This document shows positions 58,955 to 63,986 of a stretch of 63,986 bases of DNA, one piece after another. A program made the translations under genes and the position numbers. This stretch comes from CAIKMD01 sp963729935 (GTDB lineage: Bacteria > Pseudomonadota > Alphaproteobacteria > ATCC43930 > CGMCC-115725), in the NCBI GenBank assembly GCA_963729935.1, contig CAVSPW010000001.1, positions 1 to 63,986 on the forward strand. Reading direction: 5' to 3'. Numbering within the stretch: position 1 is the stretch's first letter; each line of letters begins with the position of its first letter. The notes under the pieces are model-generated. The model ran no database searches. It was not told the origin of the DNA and saw only the letters and a program-made list of their open reading frames with translations.

Positions 58955-59685
58955 GCCGATCTTTCCGTTTCGAGACTCCGTTCGAGCGCGCGCAGGAGCG
59001 CCGGCTGATCGGGCGAGGAGGCCACCGCAACGCGGCGCCAGGGCAGAGGCGCCAGCGCCGTCGCTACCGCGGAACTCAATGCCACCGCGACGATCGATGC
59101 GCAATGGCTTTCGATGCCAGCCGCCAGCCGAACGAAGGTCGCCGCATTCCGGGGCGAGAAGAAGAGCGCGGCCGAAAATTCTCCCCGCGCAAGCGCCGCA
59201 CGCGCCGGCGCGCTCAAGGCCGCGGCCGGGGCCGCATCGTAAAGCACGGCGCGGCGCAAGGTGAAGCCCGCAGCGCCGAGCATGCCCGCCAGATCCCCCG
59301 CCGTCACGCTTCCGGCCGCGTGAACGAGCGCGCCACCGCCCGGCCGCAACGAGGCGATGACCCGCGCCGCCAGATCCTCGACATTGCCGCCGGCGCTCTC
59401 GACCTGCGCGAACCCGGCTTCGCGCGCGGCCGTCGCGGTCGCCTCGCCCACGGCGAAGACTTTGAAATCGCGCCGTGCCGTGGCGCCAGCAAAAGCGCGC
59501 GCGCCATTCGCCGAGGTGACCAATATTGCCTGGACGCCGGCCAGAAGCGGCGCCAGCACCCGCGCGCTCTCGGGCCGAAACCGGATTGTCATCAAGGGCT
59601 CGATCAGCGCTTCGATGCCGCACGCGGCAAGCGTATCGGCGAGGCCCGCGGCCTCGCGCTCGGCTCGGGTGATCAGCACCTTCAT
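58951..59685 (-). CDS. hemD: Uroporphyrinogen-III synthase
   Basis: A 244-residue two-domain enzyme that closes hydroxymethylbilane with inversion of ring D. It begins VLITRAEREAAGLADTLAAC, with ILVTSANGARAF and VFAVGEATATAAREAGF, the conserved blocks of this weakly conserved family. Position between hemC and the mitofilin-like gene with 4-nt overlaps at both ends confirms the call. Confidence 0.92.
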   Translation of the reverse strand: MKVLITRAEREAAGLADTLAACGIEALIEPLMTIRFRPESARVLAPLLAGVQAILVTSANGARAFAGATARRDFKVFAVGEATATAAREAGFAQVESAGGNVEDLAARVIASLRPGGGALVHAAGSVTAGDLAGMLGAAGFTLRRAVLYDAAPAAALSAPARAALARGEFSAALFFSPRNAATFVRLAAGIESHCASIVAVALSSAVATALAPLPWRRVAVASSPDQPALLRALERSLETERSA

Positions 59686-60626
59686 GCCGGCGTAGTCACG
59701 AAATCGAAAAAGCGCGGCCCGGCCAATGCGCGCAACGCTTCGCCGGTTTCGCGGCCCAGCTCGCGCGCCCGGCTCGCGTTGGCCGAGCGGCTGAGGCGAT
59801 GACAGACCCGCCCATCCGGCGACACGACGAGCGCATCGAGCGCGATCCGATCGCCCTCGAGCGCGGCCAGCGCCGCGATGGGTGTGCGGCAGGAACCATT
59901 GAGGGTTTCCAGCAGCGCGCGCTCGGCAATCGCGCAGAGCGCCGTCGGCCGATGATCGATCGCCGCAAGCCAGGCACGCGTGCGTTCGTCCTCCGCACGA
60001 ATCTCGACTGCGATCACGCCTTGGGCCGGTGCGGGCAGCATCGATTCGGGCGGCAAGATCGCGCTGACCTCGCTTTCGCGCCCGAGCCGCTTCAGCCCGG
60101 CGAGCGCCAGAACGGTGGCGGCGGCGGTACCGGAAGCGATCTTGGCAAGACGCGTATCCACATTGCCGCGCAACGGCACGATCGTGAGGTCGGGCCGCAG
60201 GTGAAGGAGCTGTGCCTGGCGGCGCAAGGAGGAGGTTCCGATTGATGCGCCCGCCGGCAGATCCGCGAGCGCCCTGGCATCGGGCGCAATCAGGGCGTCG
60301 CGGGCGTCCTCGCGCGGCAAGTAGCAGGTCAGCGCCAGCCCGTCGGGGAAAAGCGTCGGCACGTCCTTCAAGGAATGCACCGCCAAATCGATCCGCCGGC
60401 TGGCGAGGGCCTCTTCGAGCTCCTTGGTGAAAAGGCCTTTGCCCCCGATCACGGCAAGCGGCCGGTCGGTGATGCGGTCGCCGCTGGTGCGAATCACGAC
60501 GGTCTCGAGCGCGCCCGGGATTGCGAGCTCAGGGTGCGCTTTGCCGAGTTTTTCGCACAGCTCCACCGCCTGCCGGAGCGCAAGCTTGCTGCCGCGTGTG
60601 CCGATGCGCAGGAGGGGCGAGGTCAT
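59682..60626 (-). CDS. hemC: Porphobilinogen deaminase (hydroxymethylbilane synthase)
   Basis: A 314-residue enzyme that polymerises four porphobilinogens. Cofactor-binding Cys246 is in LNGSCRTPIAA and the catalytic Asp in AVHSLKDVPTL (Asp88). GNVDTRLAKI and ASIGTSSLRRQAQ are normal. First gene of the hemC-hemD-mitofilin-hemY operon, divergent from tsaD with a 105-bp promoter region between them. Confidence 0.96.
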   Translation of the reverse strand: MTSPLLRIGTRGSKLALRQAVELCEKLGKAHPELAIPGALETVVIRTSGDRITDRPLAVIGGKGLFTKELEEALASRRIDLAVHSLKDVPTLFPDGLALTCYLPREDARDALIAPDARALADLPAGASIGTSSLRRQAQLLHLRPDLTIVPLRGNVDTRLAKIASGTAAATVLALAGLKRLGRESEVSAILPPESMLPAPAQGVIAVEIRAEDERTRAWLAAIDHRPTALCAIAERALLETLNGSCRTPIAALAALEGDRIALDALVVSPDGRVCHRLSRSANASRARELGRETGEALRALAGPRFFDFVTTPA

Positions 60627-60731
60627 GCCTTTCTCTTAGGCTCTGGCGCCGGGGAAAGGAAGAGGCGCGGAGATGCGCGATAAGGCTCCTGGGCATTGCC
60701 CGCTCAACACCCTCCGGCTAGGCTTTACGGC

Positions 60732-61795
60732 ATGAAAGTGCTGGGCATCGAGACGAGCTGCGATGAGACTGCCGCCGCCGTGGTGAGCGACGAGCCGCCC
60801 TTCATTCGCAGCAACGTCGTCTTCTCGCAAATCGCCGAGCACCGGCCCTATGGCGGCATCGTGCCCGAAATCGCGGCGCGCGCGCATCTCGATCATCTCG
60901 ACTCCGTGATCACTCAGGCCTTGGCCGAAGCCAAGACGGATTTCGCCGATCTCGCGGGCGTGGCGGCAACCGGCGGCCCGGGCCTCATCGGCGGCGTCAT
61001 CGTCGGCGTGATGGAGGCCAAAGCCATCGCGCTCGCGCGCGGCCTGCCTTTCATCGCGGTCAATCATCTTGAAGGCCACGCCTTGAGCGCTCGCCTCATT
61101 GCGCCCGTCGCTTTTCCCTATCTCCTGCTCCTCGTTTCGGGCGGCCATTGCCAACTTCTCATCGTCGAGGGCGTCGGGCGCTATCGCCGGCTCGGCACCA
61201 CGATCGACGACGCCGCCGGCGAGGCCTTCGACAAGGGCGCAAAGCTTTTGGGACTCGGCTATCCCGGCGGGCCCGCGATCGAGCGCGCCGCGGCCAAGGG
61301 CGATCCGGCGCGATTTCCTTTGCCGCGGCCGATGGCGGGGCGAGTGGGATGCGATTTCTCCTTCTCGGGCCTGAAGACCGCGTTGCGTCTTGCCGCGACG
61401 CGACACGCGGGCGCCGGGGCGCTGACCGCCGAGGACGCGGCCGACTTCGCGGCAAGCCTTCAAACGGCGATCATCGAAAGCCTGGTCGAGCGCACGCGGC
61501 ACGCGATCGAGATTTTCAAAGACCGTCACTGCGAGGGCCAAACCCTCGTGGTCGCGGGCGGCGTCGCCGCCAATGCGTGCCTGCGCGGGCGGCTTGAGAA
61601 CCTCGCCGCCAAGACCGGGCTGGATTTCGTCGCGCCCCGGCCTGGCTGTGCACCGATAATGGCGCGATGATCGGCTGGGCCGAAATCGAGCGCCTGAAAC
61701 TCGGGCTCGTCGATGCGCTCGATTTTGCGCCGCGCCCGCGCTGGCCGCTCGACCCGGAAGCGGCAAGCCGTCGCGGCGCCGGCGTGAAAGCTTAG
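60732..61795 (+). pseudogene. tsaD: tsaD (tRNA threonylcarbamoyltransferase) with one frameshift near its 3' end
   Basis: The N-terminal 300 residues are intact: VLGIETSCDETAAAVVSDEP, the metal site HLEGHALSA, LVSGGHCQLLIVEG and GEAFDKGAKLLGLGYPGG. At about 61,645 the frame breaks; one base later it continues with CTDNGAMIGWAEIERLKLGL and ends at 61795, as expected for TsaD. TsaD is normally essential, so a consensus error is more likely than a real mutation. With TsaB it makes t6A37 in tRNAs. Confidence 0.88.
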
Positions 61796-61799
61796 GACG

Positions 61800-62796
61800 A
61801 TGCAGCATTTTGGCATCATCGGCGGCGGGGCGTGGGGCACCGCGCTGGCGCAAGTGTTGCGCCGCGCCGGACGCGATGTCGTCCTTTGGGCGCATGAGCG
61901 CGAAACCGTCGACGCGATCAACCGCGATCATGTGAACCAACTCTTCCTGCCTGGGATCGCGCTCGATCGCGGGATCGTCGCCACTACCGAACTCCCGGAC
62001 GCGCTTCGCGCCGATGTCTTGCTGCTGGCGCCGCCGGCACAGCATCTGCGCACGATCTGCGCCGCGCTGGCGCCGCGTTGGCAGGCGTCGGGCCCGATCG
62101 TCGTTTGCACCAAAGGCATCGAGGAAGCCAGCGGCGCCTTGATGAGCGAGGTCGTTGCCTCGATCCTGCCCCGGGCCGCGCTCGCGATACTCTCGGGGCC
62201 GACCTTCGCCGCCGAAGTGGCGCGCGGCCTCCCCACCGCCGTGACCCTCGCGGCAGCGGAGCCAATTGGCCGACCGCCTCATCGGCGCTATGGGGAACGC
62301 GCCAATTCCGCCCGTACCTGTCGGACGACGTCACGGGGTCGCGGATCGGCGGCACGGTCGAGGACGTGCTCGCGATCACCTGCGGCATCGTCATGGGGCG
62401 CGGTTTCGGCGACGATGCGCGCGCCGACTCGTCGCCCGCGGGCTGGCCGAGATCGTGCGTCTCGCGCTCGCCAAGGGCGGCAAGGCGGAGACTTTGATCG
62501 GGTTGTCGGGCCTCGGTGACTTGACGCTGACCTGTTCCAGCAGCATCGCGCAATCACACGCTGGGCGTGGCGTTGGGCGAGGGCGAGGGTCTCGCCCGGT
62601 TGCCTCGCCGCACGGCGCTCGGTCGCCGAGGGTGTGCGTTCGGCCGCCGCCGCTGCGACCTGGCGCGAAGCTGGCGATGTCGAGATGCCGATCGTCTTTG
62701 CGATCGACGCGATCCTCCCATCGCGGCGCCAAGATCGACGAAGTCATCGAGGGTTTGCTGGCGCGGCCGTTCAAACCAGAAGCACCGAACGGCTGA
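61800..62796 (+). pseudogene. gpsA: gpsA (glycerol-3-phosphate dehydrogenase) with multiple frameshifts
   Basis: The first 155 codons are clean: FGIIGGGAWGTALAQVLRRA, VVCTKGIEEASG, ILSGPTFAAEVARGLPTAV. After about 62,265 the frame changes repeatedly; pieces of the normal protein (FRPYLSDDVTG, VLAITCGIVMGRGFGDDARA, GLAEIVRLALAKGGKAETL, GLSGLGDLTLTC, VIEGLLARPFKPE) occur in turn in all three frames, in the right order. I count at least five or six indels in about 500 bp. This looks like poor consensus over an intact gene. Confidence 0.85.
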
Positions 62797-62800
62797 TCCC

Positions 62801-63499
62801 ATGCCGAATCTCGTCGCGATCCGGCATGTCCCCTTCGAAGACCTCAACTCCTTTGCCGCGCCGCTCGCCGCGCGCGGCTATCGGATTGCCTATCGCGACG
62901 CGCCCGTCGACGATCTGACCACGCCCGACCTTGCCGAGGCCGATCTTCTGGTCGTGCTGGGCGGACCGATGGCTTACAGGATGCGTTTTATCCATTTCTC
63001 GGCGCCGAGATCGCGCTCATCGAAAAGCGGCTCGGGCAAGATCGGCCTGTGCTCGGCGTTGCCTGGGCGCACGATCTGATGGCACGGGCCTTGGCGCGCG
63101 CGTCTTCGGCAAGCGGCTGGCTTGGGCCACGCTTCGATCTGACCGGCCGACCGCTGCTCGCCGCTGCGCTTCATTGCCGACGTATGAAGGTGCTTCGTTG
63201 GCATGGCGGACACCTTCGATCTGCCGACCGGCGCCACCCACTCGCGGCGACCGAGAGCACGCCGCCCAGGCCTATGCCTTTGCCGTCATGCCCTCGGGCT
63301 CCAATTCTCCACATTGAGGCGAGCGCCGCCGGGGCTCGAGCGTCGGTATGTCGGCCATGCGCTCGAAATTGCGAGCACTCCGGCGGTAAGCCTTGCGACA
63401 TTGCGCGCGGACGCGGCCCGCGAAGCGCCGCGCCTGGCGCCCACCGCGCAGTCCGCGCTCCATGCCTTCCTCGATGGAATGAAACTGCCGGGAGCTTGA
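62801..63499 (+). pseudogene. Class I glutamine amidotransferase-like gene with multiple frameshifts
   Basis: Starts with MPNLVAIRHVPFEDLNSFAA and DLLVVLGGPMA as in GMP-synthase-like GATase1 proteins. Further pieces in other frames are AEIALIEKRLG, then GLCSALPG in place of the usual GVCLGAQL nucleophile region, FDLPTGATHL, a FHIEASAAG-like His-Glu block and the final ALHAFLDGMKLPGA. The order is right but the frame shifts at least three times. Family call reasonable; catalytic Cys cannot be confirmed from this sequence. Confidence 0.7.
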
Positions 63500-63500
63500 G

Positions 63501-63986
63501 ATGAGTGACGCCTTCCCAACCGCTCTCCGCGATCGCCACCACCCTCGGCGAGGGCAAGCTCAAGGCCCGCGCGCTCGCCGAAGAAGCGATCGGCAACCAC
63601 GCGCGCTTCGGCGAAACGCTCATGGCCTATTCGCAATGGGCTCCCGAGCACGCGCGCGCTTGCGCCGATGCCGCCGATGCGGCCTTTGCCGCCGGGTCGC
63701 GCGCGGGCTCGCTCCAAGGAATCCGGCCTCGATCAAGGATCTGTTCGCCCATTCCGGCTTCCCGACCTTCGCCGGCTCGCCCAAGCGCCTGCCGGCGAAA
63801 TTCGAGGTCGATGGTCCCGTGGTCGCGAGCCTGCGGCGGCAATTGGCGGTCGTCATGGGCAAGACCCATATGGTCGAATTCGCCTTCGGCGGCACCGGCC
63901 ACAATTGCGCCATTACGGCGCGCCGCGCAACCCGTGGGATGCGAAGGCGCATCGCTCGCCCGGCGGCTCGTCGAGCGGCGCCGGCG
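63501..63986 (+). pseudogene. Amidase-family gene (AmiS/GatA-like), frameshifted and cut by window edge
   Basis: Fragments in three frames match the amidase signature family N-terminus: KLKARALAEEAIGNHARFGE, then IKDLFAHSGFPTFAGSPKRL, VVASLRRQLAVVMGKTHMVE, FAFGGTGHNC and NPWDAKAHRSPGGSSSGAG at the edge. The last is the Gly/Ser-rich loop holding catalytic Ser residues. The gene continues beyond the window. Frameshifts again suggest consensus errors. Substrate unknown. Confidence 0.7.

Noticed and set aside
56519..59623. A continuous 1,034-codon minus-strand frame
   Set aside because: It joins hemY, the N-terminal half of the mitofilin-like gene and out-of-frame hemD sequence. Only the hemY part and the membrane-helix part are protein-like; the rest is high-GC read-through.

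Overview
The window is high-GC chromosomal DNA of an alphaproteobacterium. The evidence is gene order and family content: trmB, XRE regulator, lnt, corC, ybeY, phoH, miaB, an ornithine-lipid acyltransferase pair, a Fur-type regulator, MucR, rimI-tsaB, nfuA, a TIGR02186/TauE pair, trpS, murJ, dapB, nth, DUF2244, and hemCD/mitofilin-like/hemY facing tsaD-gpsA. I cannot name the genus from sequence alone.

Layout. (1) 1-23.8 kb is conserved housekeeping: RNA and tRNA modification, envelope biogenesis, metal regulation, Fe-S assembly, peptidoglycan precursor flipping, lysine synthesis and DNA repair. Many genes overlap by 1, 4 or 8 nt, which suggests translational coupling. (2) 23.95-28.92 kb is comM (yifB), cut exactly in two by a 3,435-bp transposon. 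The transposon has perfect 24-bp terminal inverted repeats and an 8-bp target duplication, carries an IS1595-type transposase, and also carries a tRNA-Asn-like gene, two small putative regulators beside repeated operator-like sequences, and a membrane-associated passenger. (3) 28.98-39.2 kb is a catabolic block: a Rieske oxygenase, a CoxL-type molybdenum hydroxylase, an extradiol-type VOC protein and a FAH-family hydrolase on the plus strand, facing a four-gene SsuABC/TauABC-type ABC importer on the minus strand. (4) 40.01-56.47 kb is a 16.4-kb island bounded by a 45-bp direct repeat. The right copy is the 3' end of an intact tRNA-Thr(CGT), and a decayed excisionase-like gene sits beside it. 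(5) 56.5-64 kb is the hem cluster and tsaD-gpsA. From about 61.64 kb every gene is full of frameshifts, so the right end looks like poor consensus.

The island is the most notable system. It encodes an aryl-polyene/xanthomonadin-type type II PKS-FAS: ACP, COG4648 membrane protein, aryl-ACP/CoA ligase, two hotdog dehydratases, a ketosynthase and its chain-length-factor-like partner, ketoreductase, two acyltransferases, a glycosyltransferase, a LolA-like carrier, an MMPL exporter and a methyltransferase. It also has a flavin-dependent halogenase carrying the motifs diagnostic of that class. The probable product is a halogenated, glycosylated or acylated aryl-polyene pigment placed in the outer membrane. 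Two further members, an alpha/beta hydrolase and a 434-residue lipoprotein with a possible permuted papain-like fold, are not part of the pathway as I know it. No starter-unit enzyme (ammonia-lyase or chorismatase) is visible, so the starter must come from elsewhere.

Certainty: domain families and mobile-element boundaries are read directly from sequence. The pigment's chemistry, island mobility and passenger functions are inference.
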